Program-made: the position numbers and the translations under genes
In this document: positions 9,606 through 22,684 of the stretch, in pieces
How positions within the stretch are numbered: position 1 is the stretch's first letter
Layout: each line of letters starts with the position of its first letter
Assembly (NCBI GenBank): GCA_030710605.1
Contig: CP092865.1
Location: forward strand, 143,577,081-143,641,080
Origin: Cordylochernes scorpioides
Taxonomy: Eukaryota > Arthropoda > Arachnida > Pseudoscorpiones > Chernetidae
Direction: 5' to 3'
DNA length: 64,000 nt
Notes under the pieces: generated by a model
The model's input: the letters and a program-made list of their open reading frames with translations, nothing else
Told to the model about the DNA's origin: nothing
Databases searched by the model: none

Positions 9606-11570
9606 TAGATATATATGAATATAATAGATTATCTATAGGTCTAACCCATACTTTGTGATATATCTTCCCACTCGAGTTCATAATATCTCTCTGAAAAAAT
9701 ATTTAATTCTATGTCTAAAATAAAATAAGATTAGCTCATTGCTCTAGGCCATTTCAGGGCCAAATCGATCTTCCCTTAAAAAAAAAATTCTTCCCTTTTA
9801 GATCTGAAACGCTACATTGGCTTGTTCTGGCAATCTGCTTCAAAAGTTCATTTAGATGCCCTACTAATTTAAAAATTTATCTTATCTTATAATGAGTTAC
9901 CCTCGTTAAAAAAAATCTACTTACTAACTGATATTTAGACTTAAATTCGTTCTAACTAAACGTACGGTAGACTGATAATCTTTAATTAGGTGATTAACTT
10001 TTGATAGCCTGGGGCGATATAAGACGCAAAGAATCTGGACAGTCCATCTGTCACTTTGCTAATTGGTACCTAAAATCTGTAGACGGAATCGCCTCGTCTA
10101 ATCGTAACTTGTTTCTTACATGCTCAATTGTTAACCCTCATTAGAAACCCCCTTTAGACTTTGACTAAGAGACAAGGAGTTACAGGGAATTCGATTTCTC
10201 TACCCAGCACATGTTTCTAAGCTCGTCCATCGGGGAATTTGTTCCAGGCTGCGCAATATATAGAAGAGCATCCAACGTGCCGATCCTTTCCAACCTCCCG
10301 ACTGAATCACCCTCATATCAGCCACGCTTAACGCGTCGTAAACTACGATGTCAGATCGGTTATCCGAGGTTTGTCGCTGTACACTTTGTTTGCGACATCG
10401 GCAACTGAATCTCCCCACCTAGCACAAAGTTCACCTGGTACCTCTCCGTTCCCTCTACTGAGGAGAAATCTTGTGGGCTTTCTGGTCTGATAATAACCTC
10501 CCACGATCTTCCAGTCTGAGAATCAAGACATGATCATTGTCTACTACTCTTAAAATTCAAGTTGATATAATGAAAAAGAGTAATTGAATACCCTGATAAT
10601 AGAAATCAATTTTATACTCCCTTAGAAGGAGACCTAACAAAATGGAGCGAATACTTTTCCTAACAATAGAGTTGTACAATCCTGTGAGGCTATCGATCCT
10701 AACAAATAAAGAAATCAAAATTAAAATTGAATCTATTGGTTCCCTAACCCTCTTCTAAAGTAATTTTGGTCTAACAGTATAATTGACTGCAGCTTTCTCA
10801 CATTCATTTCGCATTCCCATTCATACAATTCATTCATAGCGAGCAATCATACTAAAGCTAAATTCTATTATATAAGCCAAAACACTTCAATAATCAATGT
10901 CAACATTACCCTAACAATAGCTAATCTCCAGGACTAATGTGAAATCAAATAAAGTTTTCTAATTAAAACAAAGTGGGGACTAAAGCCCTATTAACTTAAA
11001 TAAATGCCTCATACAAACTCTATATAAATTATTTACTCATAGATAAATATTATTTATAATTAAACAGATAAATAAATCAAACTATGTTGATTGTCAACAA
11101 TCAAAATCTGAAATCTAACCTAACACTTTAACTGTGTGTCTCACAGTTTGAAAATCTTCTTATCTTGACACTTGGTGTCTAAACAAACGAATCATCAAGA
11201 CTAGCACTTAAATGGAGCGAACTGAACTTCAAGAATTTACCTCATTGCCGAATATGATAGGTCTACAAGTGTTTTGCCAAGGCTACTTCCCATATAAGAT
11301 CATTGGCATTCTTCTTTCCCTGCTATTCAGCTAAACTCTTTCTTTGGACTTATAGGGCTTTCAGTACCCAGCTCGTTCTGGAGTTTAACAACAGAGGCTA
11401 CTTGCTACTCTATCATATCAATTCTTAGACTGTAACTGCCTTACATACTCTCATTAGAAATTCTCTTTGGGCTGTGTTTTAACCCATAGCGAATATATTA
11501 CAAGCACAGCAGATATCTAATGCGTCTAAGTTCCCTAATTATCTTTAAAGTTGAACCACTGTTCATAACC
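9606..11570. other. Unassigned DNA
   Basis: I see no recognisable domain. Short open stretches exist around 10200-10420 on both strands, but neither shows a known motif. Confidence 0.4.
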
Positions 11571-12194
11571 TTCAATAAAAAAAATCAAAACAAAATATAC
11601 TGTTGAATTCAAGTGTTAAATCACAACATGCTATTAATACAGAATAGCCTCTTCAATAAAAAAACTGAAACTCCGTACAATGAACATTTAACACAAACAC
11701 AAGGTTGTAGCGTAAAAAAAAAGAACTTAAACTCTTTAAAAAAAAACACAGTTTATGGCCCTTAACTCACGTTCTAACACATCATACTATGATCAAAATT
11801 TAACTAAACTCTAGTACACATTCTATAGGTTTAATCATTGGCAACCTGGACACGATCTGCACTCAGTGGGCCTCTTGACCCTGGTCGAAGGGCGTATTTC
11901 AGGGCCGTCAATATTGCCACCAATTGCCCTATTTACTACCTCTAGCGGATTTCCTAAGATTGCTGTCTCTCGTGGTTCCTCTGGTTCTACAGTTGGACGA
12001 AATTGTAGCATAAAAATAAAAAACTAAATTTTCCTAAATCATATCCTGACAGGGTTGTGAAAGCTCTTCAAAACGATGTGTTATATTAAAACAAGGTTGA
12101 TACAACTCTTAAAGATGACAAGCTATCATTAAAACAAGGTTGTGAAGACTCTTTCAACTATGTACTACACTATGGGAGATTGTGACAATTCTAC

Positions 12195-12302
12195 ACTAGG
12201 ATAAGACGAAAAACCCTAGATATCGTCCATGTAGTGGGCTTGAAGCCCTACCACGACCCCGAAGTACAAGAACAGATTGCCCAAGGTCATGTGACCGACT
12301 AG
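12195..12302 (+). pseudogene. C-terminal tail of a Ty3/gypsy pol (relic)
   Basis: Reading from 12219 the frame gives DIVHVVGLKPYHDPEV, then a stop TAG at 12300-12302. VHV(S/G)xLKPYHDP is the characteristic last module of many gypsy Pol proteins. No upstream RT or integrase is recognisable, so only the 3' end survives. It is followed by a purine tract and a TG start, as expected before a 3' LTR. Confidence 0.65.
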
Positions 12303-12327
12303 TAAACAGCGGGACGCTGTTTCTCGT

Positions 12328-12530
12328 GTGGAGGGAGTGATGTCAGGAGGACAGAGTTTCCTGGTATTCCCTCTTATCTGGACCAACCGGTCGGGGTAAA
12401 CAGTGGCGTCACGTGGAAGGAGGAAATATCTGAGTTCCCCCCTCTTGCTCTAACTGCTTGGTCGACTTGGCTCATGTAAATAGTAACTCTTATTTTATAT
12501 CTAAAATCTCTCATATAACTCATTAAATAA
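12328..12530 (+). mobile_element. Polypurine tract and partial LTR after the gypsy tail
   Basis: GTGGAGGGAG (12328-12337) is a plausible polypurine tract, and TGATGTCAGG starts at 12338 as an LTR should. The rest is relatively GC-rich (GACCAACCGGTCGGGGTAAAC) compared with its surroundings. The 3' limit is unclear. A short similar phrase (GGACCGGTCGGTAAACATTAC) recurs near 14008-14032. Confidence 0.45.
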
Positions 12531-13333
12531 AACGGTGTAAAAACGGTGTACTATACAAGGATAAGGTTGTGACAATTTTCTCTAAATGACACACTAATAT
12601 TAAAACAAATTGTGAAGATCTTTAAAGATGGCAACAAACACTACAGCAAGGTTGTGACACGATATACTGCACGAAGACAAGGTTGAGACAAATAACACAT
12701 TAACACTGAAACAGGGTGTTAAAACTCCTTTCAACGGTCACTTAACACTAGAACACACGTTATGGTTTAAAAATAAAAAGAAGAACTGCAAACTATTTAA
12801 AGTTCACCATAACACTAAGACAAAATTGTTAACATGAAATAAAGTAGGAAAAACTGGAAGTTTAAAACACACGTTATAGTTTAAAATAAAAAGAAAACTG
12901 CAAACTCTTCAAAGTTCACCATAACATTAAGACAAAATTGTTAGCTTAAAATAAAAATTGAAAACTCTTTAAAGTTCATCATCACACTAGGACAAGATGT
13001 AGCTTAAAATAAAAAAGGAAAACCGAAATTTTAAGATTCATTACAACGCTAAAACAAACTCGTAGCTAGAAAAAATAAAAGAAAGCTGGAACTCTTTAAA
13101 TCACAGCCTATCACTAAGAACAAAGCGTTGTTAAAAAAAACTGAGTAACTCTTAAATATCATATACCAACATTAAAACCAAGATTGCAGCCAATAAAAAT
13201 TGCTTCTTAAAAGGGAGAATACATATTTGTTATTTAATATATAGCCTAGTATTGTAACTAATAAAGACCTATGTATATAAATTAGAGTATATAGTTGCTG
13301 AAACTTAGGTAAATCAGCTTACACAAACTCTCA

Positions 13334-13789
13334 GTGCATAATATGTACTATTTACAGATATTGCTATCTAGTCAAAAACAAATTATCCATCAACCACTTG
13401 ATGAAGAGTTAAAAAATCGTTCCATCGTTCTATCAGCCAACAGCTATTCTCTAAACTTGGACGCACCTCCTCCTATCAACCTTTATCTACTATTTACAAA
13501 ACTCTTTATCCAACTTTCTTCAATTCTTTCTCTTTCAACATCTTTCTGCATCTTTCTATCTCTTTCTCATCACCATTCAACGCTTTCTCACTCTTTCATC
13601 ATCTTTCATCATCCTCAACGCCTTTCAACTTACTTCCATCGCATCTCTCTTCAACGCTTTCAACACATTTCATCTCTTATTCATCGTCTTTTAACACACT
13701 TCACTGCCTTTTTATCGCCTCTCCCGCATCTCTCTTCCATCGCCTTTAACACATTTCACTGCCTTTTCATCCCTCTGGTGTTTCCCTGA
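13334..13789 (+). repeat. Pyrimidine-rich low-complexity tract (open but probably non-coding)
   Basis: A 151-codon open frame exists here, but from 13500 onward the DNA is a degenerate (CTTTCAWC/CATCTTT)n run, giving an artefactual Phe/Ser/His/Leu-rich translation. The strong one-strand pyrimidine bias removes stop codons by composition. I do not regard it as a gene. Confidence 0.6.
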
Positions 13790-16700
13790 AACCCGTCATC
13801 GGGATTTGGATCCCGATCTATTGCTCTAGCCTACCTTGATATCTCAGGAGTCCCTTCTGGGAATCTGTTCCTCCCCTGTCAGTTCTTATCAAGGCTGGCG
13901 ACCTACCCTCGTGTTTACAAGCAAGAAATTTCCTCCAATTCTACCTCCCCCTGGTCACCCCCCTTTCAGGAGATAAGCTTATCTCGGCTGCCTTAGAGAT
14001 CCTGTCCGGACCGGTCGGTAAACATTACTGTAGTTGCTGGGAAGTTGACAAGTCACCTTTCTTTAGCATTGTCTCTCTTCATGCGAGATAGGACAACTTT
14101 ATCATGGAAAAACAGAGATATATATATGTACAAAAGTCAGCTGTCCTATACTTTGTTGAACAATATCCCTTTCAAGAAATTATGCAAGCCCTTCGTAGAA
14201 TCGGAGTTTCTTGATATTAACTATTTCTTTGGTGTAATCTTGTAAATATTGTGCTCTGGTTAAATCAGACTATGTAATTCCTCTCGTCTCGAAGTTAGGT
14301 CTTAACATTGTTGACAACTCTTAACTCACAGGGCAGTAGCTTATAGAATTAAGTCGTTTATCTAAGACATGTTCAAGCTGATGAATGGAGCCCTTATAGT
14401 AGGTCTAAAGCGTATAGCTGATAGCAGATGATCTAGGTAAATTCGTTGTCTTGCATCTTTTACTTCATACAACAGGAGATGCCGATCAAAGGACCTCATC
14501 ATTAGAGTTAGAACTCGTTGCTCCTTTCAGAATGAAGTGGTTGTCAAAACATTGATGTGGGAAGAATCGTACATTTGACCAGTGTATATCGTTGAGTATT
14601 GACTATGCCGTCTCTCTCATTGCCACCCAGGTACTTTAGGGTGGAACTTGGTTTGTTGACTATTACGTGCGAATCCCGTCCGGCATTCAATAAGATATCA
14701 ATGGTGATCTTTGTCACGTCCAGGAGGCCATCCCATAAGCGACCAAATCAACTTTCCCCGACTTATAACACCGTCTCATCGCCGTAATTGAAATTAATTG
14801 GAACCAAGTATGGATCTTAATCTTGTGTCGTAGTTAATTTTATCAGTTCAACTTGTTTTGTTTTTTTCAATTTCCTCTTGATACACTGGCCTGACACACC
14901 AAACTTCTCCTAGTCAGTAGCAACTCCAATCCGTCCCAATGAGAAAGCCCCTTTAAGGCGTTGGTTTCCTGTCAAACTCATGTATGGTTCCAGAAGAAAA
15001 AAAAACTTACATATTTTACAGTGGTATCTACTCCCACTGGCATTATTAGTCACTATGATATTCATTTACTTTATTTTACTCAACTGTTATTAGCTGAATC
15101 ATTGTGATACCTCCGCGTAAACATTGTCTTTGATGTGACTAACTCCTTAAAGTTCCGCCATTTTAGATCACCCTGTTAATTATAATTGTCTCAATTAATC
15201 ACTGGAGTTATCTGCGTTGAGCGGAATATGCCACCTTATCTAGATTTCCACTCTAACTCCAGGATCTAGGCTGTCCAGATCTTTAAAAAAAATAACTATA
15301 TCTATACACTATTATTATTGAAAGGAACCACATATCTGATTCGTGAGCGTAATCGGAGCTTGCCTCTACAAAACACGATGATTATAGGAAGTCTGACATT
15401 GCTTCAACACTATTGGGATATCTCCCTCGTTTTCTCTAAGAGAAGTGGGTCTTGATTGAAAAGGAGATGCTCAAACCCATAACAATAGAATACCATGACA
15501 TTTGTTGACATACATCTCTTACATTTGCCTTGACAAAGCAACCCCCCTTTCTGTTGGTAAAGAAAGAAATGCTAAATATACAAGGGCTTAAGTTCGTATC
15601 TGAGCTGACCCGCTGCTGGTGGTTACTTAATATAACTAGATGCAGGCAATGATGTCTTTATTCGTCCTCATTCTAAGAAAGGTGCTACAGGGGGATGGAC
15701 AGAATAGTTGGAAACTTCACTAAAAGGAAAAGTTAAGTCTTAATTATGTCAATGTTGAATTTATCGTGACTGTACCACCACGCAAATGTCTATATCGTGG
15801 GGTGTACCAAAAAAAATGTGGGAAGATGTTGAAATCTACACTTGAAAGGATTATATTAGCTAGGAAAAAAACAGCTCGGGTTATCGTGTTACTGGTACTC
15901 AAGTGTTTACAATAATGTTGCTATAAACTAGATATATAATTAATATTAGACGGGATTTGCTTACAAGCACCAGAGATATAAACACCCAGTAAATATTATT
16001 AATTCAGTTGACCAGTTTCTATATAATCTAAATATGGGTATATGCCCCTCGAATCAACTAGAGAATCTTAAAAAAAATGTCGTTTTTTCACACTAATCTA
16101 AAGCGTGATAAGTAAATATTGGCGATAACTAGATAGAAAGAATCATGATATGAGCTGCCAAAGAAAATTATCTTAACGATGACATGTGGATTATTTGTAT
16201 AACAATCAATAACTTCATACAAAGGAATGTTACTTATGAAACATTCTACCGTTTAAAATTAAAAGAATATACTAAATATGGGGGCGCCGTCCCTATGCAT
16301 ATCATGTCCGTACAGTACAAAGTTGAAACATGTCAGTTTAATTGTGAGGAAGGCAAAAAAAAATTAATGCAGAAACTTTAAAACGCTGATAAAATATAAA
16401 ATAAATTTATAATGCTTTATCACTTTAATGATTAGACTTGTGGTATATAAGGCTAAATGGGTATAATTACTAGCCATAAAGTTGGATGTAACACGAATTG
16501 AAAGGTCGCGTGTTGTGCGCGTCCACTGGTCGCCATTTTGAAAATTTTATCGTGATTCGATCGTCACGCAAATATCGTGAATTATACCATATCGAGAATA
16601 AATTGACAATTCAACGATTTAAAGAGGCGAGCTAAGCTATACGCTTGTCTACAATATCGGGGTTAGATTTTAAAAGAAAAATTGCATATTCATATAAAGT

Positions 16701-17799
16701 TGACAAAAAAAATAAAAATCGAATACTGCGCATGACAATGTACCTTAGATAAGAGGATGAAAATTTTAAACTATTATATTGAAGACGTTAAATACCATAA
16801 AGATATGTACACAAATAATTGTGAGATCTAGATAGATAAGTAGACAAAAGGTAAATTGTGAGATGGATAGCTGAAATATAAAATTATAAATACATAAAGT
16901 AGTAAGTGAATAATACACACACTATTTAATTGTTTAGTAAAATCAAACTACTAAAGTCATAAAGGCGTTTCGCCTTCCCATACCCAAGAGATTGAAATAA
17001 AATATGGAGATTGTCCCTGGATACATCATATCTATTCAATGCCTGCTTAAAAAAAATCAATAAGTGTGCATGTCTAATTGCGAAAGGAGATTAAAAAAAA
17101 TAAGTAATGCAGACTCATCTAAAGTTGCTGAAATATAATTATATATATATGATGTCAATAAACACTGCTGCATCACTTTACAAAATGTAAGATGAAATAA
17201 GTGGATTACAAAATTAAATAAACAAAGCTAAAGACCCGAGAATAAATAAAGCTAAATAAATACAATTATTTAGTAAAACGAACATTATGTCCAAACATTA
17301 TATTCATATAACTGCAAAATTGTGAAAATACTTCGAGGTAAACATTGTCTCGGTTAGCAAAAAAAAAAAAAAGACAAATCACAAAATGACAAAATAAAAT
17401 GACAACGTGCCATTATTAGGACAAATAAAGATTTAAAATATATAGAAATCTCTACTCTTTGGTATAATCTAGATTATTACATTACATAGGCTATATCTTT
17501 AAAATATATATCAGAAAAGCTCCGAAATCATGCTTATCCTAGTAAGCTAAATACCCTTGAGATGGCATAAAGTATCAAATAAACGATTGAATTGTTAAAT
17601 AAAGAAAGAAAAATCAGTATGAAATAACTTGAAAAAAAAATTAAAAGATTAATTGGGAGCCTATATGAGATTAACTTAAACCGCGTGATAATGTACGTTT
17701 TTCCTTCAAACTAGATAAGAAAAAAACAAAGATTTCTAATCTTTGTGTTTACATTGATAATGCTCGACATCGGAAAGATAAGAGAAGGCTAAGCGTACT
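13790..17799. other. Unassigned DNA
   Basis: No domain is recognised with confidence. On the minus strand near 14640-14710 a short stretch reads VTKITIDILLNAGRDSHVI, vaguely like a retroelement aspartic protease with the catalytic DTG lost; I do not annotate it as such. Diverged short repeats appear after 16260 (compare 16270-16420 with 16990-17140). Confidence 0.35.
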
Positions 17800-18290
17800 A
17801 TAGTAATAACAAAGTTCAAAACATCTCCAGATTTATCAAGTGGAATCAATTTGTTGAAGAAAAGAATAATTAAAAATAAATTTTATTAAACCTTGAAATA
17901 AGTCGTATTGACCTACTAATAAAAAGTAATGGTGAGAAACTAAAGGAGGTGGAACATTTAAGGCATGAAGCCTTAAATACAGAAAATACAAATATTTGAA
18001 ATTAAATAAATCGTAAGTCAATGCACATCAGAAAAGAAAATAAATGCTATGAATTATTATCTAGACAACGTTAAATATTATAAAGATTAAAGATAACTAA
18101 GAGAGCATTCTAATAAAATTCAAAATATATTTTGTCTTATTGAGTGGAAATTCTGTGGGACGGAAATAATTAAAATATATAAAAATTATTAAACTGTAGT
18201 AAAAAAAGTTCCTTTTATCTTATAATAAAGAAGGTAATGATGAAAGACAAAGGAAGATAGAATATTTAAGACGTGAAAAACCTACCCGCA
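17800..18290 (+). repeat. Diverged tandem duplication (~300-bp unit)
   Basis: The stretch 17815-17990 (TCAAGTGGAATCAAT ... AATAAAAAGTAATGGTGAGAAAC ... AAGGCATGAAG) is echoed at 18110-18285 (TTGAGTGGAAATTCT ... AATAAAGAAGGTAATGATGAAAGAC ... AGACGTGAAAA). No coding content is apparent. The sequence just after (18270-18620) is locally GC-richer, without a recognised product. Confidence 0.5.
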
Positions 18291-18697
18291 AAAGCGGGGA
18301 GGATAGTAAGACTGACCTTTCAACTCGAGAGCTGGCAGCGAACTGTCTTAGTTGTTTTCTCACTTTCCAGCTATTGCCAATACATGTGTTTTGCACATAT
18401 CCCCCCAAAAATATCTCCATTCCCCCTAGCTTACCTTCCCCCTCGAAAACATCCTGTATGCACATCTGTTGTTTTTCACGTCAATCATTCCACCTCTCTA
18501 CAGATGTGGCCGCTGCCCCAACGTGTCAATCAAAGATATCCCTAGAGGTTCTAAATTTGGAGTTTGTGGGAAATTCTCAGGTTTCTGAGAAAACATTATT
18601 TCTAGGCTTAAGTTAGCGTCCCAAAATTTCAGGATCTATACAAAGGAAGAAATTATTTCTCCAATATTCGAAACTTAGAATTAAAATGTGGCACACA

Positions 18698-18752
18698 TCA
18701 ACCACACACACACACACACACAACACACACAACACACACAACACAACATAAG
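18698..18752 (+). repeat. (CA)n / (CAACACA)n microsatellite
   Basis: A run of CA dinucleotides passes into AACACACAC units. It lies just before the satellite array. Confidence 0.9.
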
Positions 18753-18824
18753 ATGCTTCTATTAACCTGAAAATTGAAAGGTTAGAATAATATATATGCT
18801 AAGCTCGAAACAAATTACGATAAT

Positions 18825-19900
18825 AAAAAAATGTGAAAAGGCGTCGTGATTAGATAAAGAAATTTTTCGGTTCAAAACGGCTATTCATTACTACAATATA
18901 TCTTAAAAGTGAACAAAAATGGAAAATTAGCCCAAAAATTGTGCATTCTTACTATGTATTTCTATACATTTAAATAAAACTTTACCAAAATCATGAAAAT
19001 AAAAAAAAATGTAAAAAGGCGTCGTGATTAGATAAAGAAATTTTTCGGTTCAAAACGGCTATTCATTACTACAATATATCTTAAAAGTGAACAAAAATGG
19101 AAAATTAGCCCAAAAAATTGTGCATTCTTACTATGTATTTCTATACATTTAAGTAAAACTTTACCAAAATCATGAAAATAAAAAAAAATGTAAAAAGGCG
19201 TCGTGATTAGATAAAGGAATTTTTCGGTTCAAAACGGCTATTCATTACTACAATATATCTTAAAAGTGAACAAAAAAAATGGAAAATTAGCCCCAAAAAA
19301 ATTGTGCATTCTTACTATGTATTTCTATACATTTAAGTAAAGCTTTTACCAAAATCATGAAAATAAAAAAAAAATGTAAAAAGGCGTCGTGATTAGATAA
19401 AGAAATTTTTCGATTCAAAACGGCTATTCATTACTACAATATAATTTTAAAAGTGAACAAAATGGAAAATTAGCCCAAAAAAAATTGTGCATTCTTACTA
19501 TGTATTTCTATACATTTAAGTAAAGCTTTTACCAAAATCATGAAAAAAATGTAAAAAGGCGTCGTGATATGTAAAGGCGTCGTAAAGACGAAGCTTTTAC
19601 CAAAAATCATGAAAATATACAAAAAAAATGTAAAAGGCGTCGTGATATGCAAAAAGGCGTCGTGAATAAATAAAGAAAATTTTCGATTCAAAACGGCTAT
19701 TCATTACTACAATATAATTTAAAAGTGGGCAAAATGGAAAATTTGTCCCAAAAAAATTGTAATGTGCATTCTTACTATGTATTTCTATACATTTAAGTAA
19801 AGCTTTTACCAAAATCATGAAAAAAAATGTAAAAGGCGTCGTGAATAACGTATTTTTAAATAAAGCTTTTATCAAAACCATGAAAATATACAAAGATGCG
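18825..19900 (+). repeat. Satellite array, ~178-186-bp monomers
   Basis: The phrase GGCGTCGTGATTAGATAAAG begins at 18840, 19018, 19197 and 19383, with monomers of 178, 179 and 186 bp. Diverged partial units continue at 19558, 19572, 19632, 19655 and 19838. Each monomer carries TTCGGTTCAAAACGGCTATT and TGTGCATTCTTACTATG. Monomers 1-3 are almost identical; the 3' side is scrambled by short internal duplications around GGCGTCGTGATATG. Open frames on the minus strand here are repeat artefacts. Confidence 0.9.
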
Positions 19901-20106
19901 TATTTGAACGTTAAATATTTCTTTGAAATTATAGGAAAGTTGGACAAAGGTATAAATAGGGATTGTTAATCATTATTCTGCATTTTTGTTTTAGGCTTAA
20001 TGTAAATCGTAGGTAAAGCATGAGATTTTTTTATTTCAGGTCATGGGGTTTACTTCATGTAAAGTTGTTTTACACTTTTCAACAGTAAATCGCCTCGCGT
20101 GGGCGC

Positions 20107-20930
20107 CAATTGTAGATTAGTTTTTAAGTTCAATTGTGGTATCCAATGTTGAATATTAGACAATGTCCTAAACTTATTAAAAATAAATTTTCCTTTTATA
20201 AAATTTCGCCACGGCTACTTCTTAAACACTAATCTAAACAAGTTTCAACCTTATTATTACATAGTACCAAAATGTTTGTTTGTTTGATTGTTTTGGTGAA
20301 ATAAATAAAAAAATGCAAATATTAAATTTAAAATATATAGGAAATTTATTACGATTAAAATACTGCATGTAATAAAAATATTGGAGATAGATATTATATG
20401 CAAGGCGGGTTTCCTTTCTTATTATTAAAAACATTTCTTCAATATCCTATATTGTCGAAATAATAAAAAAAAATTGAAAATTTCTATTCACTATATGTAC
20501 CATATAGTGATCTTTACCAATTGTAAATTTGTTTTTAAAGTTTAATGGTTGTATCCAATGTTGAATATTAGACAATGTCCTAAACTTATTAAAAAGAAAT
20601 TTTCCCTTTATAAAATTTCGCCACGGCTACTGCTTAAACACTAATCTAAACAAGTTTCAACCTTATTATTACATAGTACCAAAATGTTTGTTTGTTTGAT
20701 TGTTTTGGTGAAATAAATAAAAAAATGCAAATATTAAATTTAAAATATATAGGAAATTTATTACGATTAAAATACTGCATGTAATAAAAATATTGGAGAT
20801 AGATATTATATGCAAGGCGGGTTTCCTTTCTTATTATTAAAGACATTTCTTCAATATCCTATATTGTCGAAATAATAAAAAAAATTGAAAATTTCTATTC
20901 ACTATATGTACCATATAGTGATCTCTTTAC
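20107..20930 (+). repeat. Direct tandem duplication of 412 bp
   Basis: 20107-20518 and 20519-20930 are nearly identical, from AATTGTA(G/A)ATT through CACTATATGTACCATATAGTGATC. The spacing between matching points is 412 bp. No gene is evident; two 66-codon frames in the copies are repeat artefacts. Confidence 0.9.
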
Positions 20931-22040
20931 CACAAAAAAATTAATTTCTACCTATTAAGAACTATGCATATATCTTCTGACATATAAACGAGCCCATTTT
21001 TGGGCCCATACATAAAGAAGAAAAAAAAACTTAACCTACCATTGTCTCTCTATACGCACCGTCAGGACCTCCCGTCTGTTCGCCTGTCTTCTCGTTACTA
21101 ACTAAAAAAAAAAGAAAGAGGTGGCGCTCTCCCAAAAAAAATTATCATCATCTTACAGAGTAAGAAGAAAGTTCATTTAATTTCGCAGATATATTCAAAG
21201 AATAAAAAAAAAGTAAAATATTATTCCTTTCCTTTTTTTTATTAAAAGAAAATTAGAATTAATAATAAAACAATAAAATATAATAGGTTTATTCCTTAAA
21301 CATTTCTTTAGTAAAATTTTCTTTAAAAAATTAATTTTTTTTATATTGTTATCAAAAAAATATACCTAATTTATCTGAATTATATATATAATTAATTTTA
21401 TCCTTTTTGAATAAAATAAAATTTAGAATTTTTCGAGCTGGTATTTTTTTATATTGCTATCAAAATATATATACCTAATTTATCTAAACCATGTATATAA
21501 TTAATTTTATCCTTTTTGAATAAAATTAAATTTAGAAATTTTCGAACTGGTAATAAGACTTTGGACCCCTCTTCTTGCATATAAAGGAAGGAACAATTTA
21601 TATACATTTGTACATGTGCTCTTTGTACATTCTTCGTCTCGGTCTTTTTGCAGCGGGCTTTGGGATACATGCCCAGAGCTAATCCCATTTCTTCATCTCT
21701 TAATCGACCTCGTCGTTGTCCTTCTGTGGAGGGTTGGTCGGTATGGACAGGGCCAGTGTCATCTCCGACTGGGTATCTTCCCCGGCTTTGGGTCTTTAGA
21801 GCATTGAGCATCTGGCTGCTCAAGCAGGGCCGATGTCATCCTTCTACAGCAGATCTTGGTATACGCTTCCAGGGCTGTGTCTTCCCCTGCCTTGGCCTTT
21901 GAGCCACCGTCGGCCATTACAGTGGGACTTCCATCTGGACATCAAACCCTTTCGGCGAGACACAGCTTGTATATATATATGATGTAAAAGAATGTTTACA
22001 TCTTTGTTGGGTCTGTTTGATGGAAATCTGACCCAACAAT
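20880..22040 (+). repeat. Dispersed repeat family X, copy 1 (5' part)
   Basis: It aligns with 26220-26985. Shared phrases include CTATATGTACCATATAGTGATC versus ACTATATAGTAGAGATT, CTTACAGAGTAAGAAGAAAG versus TTACAGAGTAAAAAGAAAG, and TTGCATATAAAGGAAGG. It holds an internal ~112-bp tandem duplication (about 21326-21440 and 21441-21552). It ends with unit U: TATA-like TATAAAGGAAGG, then CCATCTGGACA, then the hairpin TTGTTGGGTC...GACCCAACAA near 22000-22036. Confidence 0.75.
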
Positions 22041-22149
22041 AGCCGCGGTAAAACTTTTAAGAAAAAAACAAATTTTTCTTTATGAATTTAATATGTCATC
22101 CAATGGTCAAAATAGATACATCTATTTGAACAAAAAAAATCTCGATCTA

Positions 22150-22640
22150 ACAATATGATGGAGAGATGCCATTTGAATTAAATGTGTATTATGATTCTTA
22201 TACTTTGCTGGAGATATTAAAACTAGAAAAAGTACCACAGGATATGTAGTTTACCTATGTGGAGGTACCATAAGTTGGTGCTCCAGAAAGCAACCTGTAA
22301 TTGCCCTTTCCAGCACTGAAGCAGAGTTCATTGCTGCAGCAGATGCATGCAATGAAGTGTCATACATAAGATCCCTATTAGAAGAATTAATTCCTGATAA
22401 TTTTGATATAAATATCTATGTTTATAACCAAAGTACTATAAAAATTATAAAATCAGGCCAATTCACCACTAAAACTAAACATATTGATGTCAAATATCAC
22501 TTTGTGAAAGATCAAGCCCAAAAAGTTTTACCTGATATATTGTCCAACAGAACACCAAATTGCAGACATCCTTACAAAACCTCTAGCCAGACCAAAGTTT
22601 GACAAATTCAAATCCCTTCTTATGACAACCATTTAAAACA
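22150..22640 (+). pseudogene. Ty1/copia pol remnant, RNase H domain
   Basis: From about 22216 one frame reads KSTTGYVVYLCGGTISWCS, then ALSSTEAEFIAAADA, and later KHIDVKYHFVKD. After a change of frame it reads IADILTKPLARPKF with a stop near 22635. These are diagnostic of the copia RNase H and its C-terminal end. At least two frameshifts interrupt it (upstream of 22216 and near 22550). Everything upstream (gag, integrase, RT) is missing. It lies directly before a polypurine tract and LTR. Confidence 0.85.
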
Positions 22641-22684
22641 TAAGTCAAATGAAGAAACTGTTGAATGTGATAAGATCACTGATT

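Larger units (their letters stand above)
11575..13165. repeat. Degenerate interspersed short repeats (ACAAGGTTGTGA units)
   Basis: The phrases ACAAGGTTGTGA, ACTCTTTAAAG, CATAACACTAAGACAAAATTGTT and AGCTTAAAATAAAAA recur many times with variable spacing of roughly 35-75 bp (for example 12090-12180, 12560-12720, 12760-13160). This looks like an old, highly diverged tandem array. A gypsy pol tail at 12195-12530 interrupts it. Confidence 0.5.

Noticed and set aside
13334-13789. 151-codon ORF
   Set aside because: Pyrimidine-rich low-complexity DNA; openness follows from composition.
14640-14710. Minus-strand protease-like stretch ITIDILLNAGRDSHVI
   Set aside because: The catalytic DTG/DSG is absent and no neighbouring gag or RT supports it.
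19470-20846. Minus-strand ORFs of 66-116 codons in the satellite and the 412-bp duplication
   Set aside because: Repeated with the repeats, AT-rich and without motifs.
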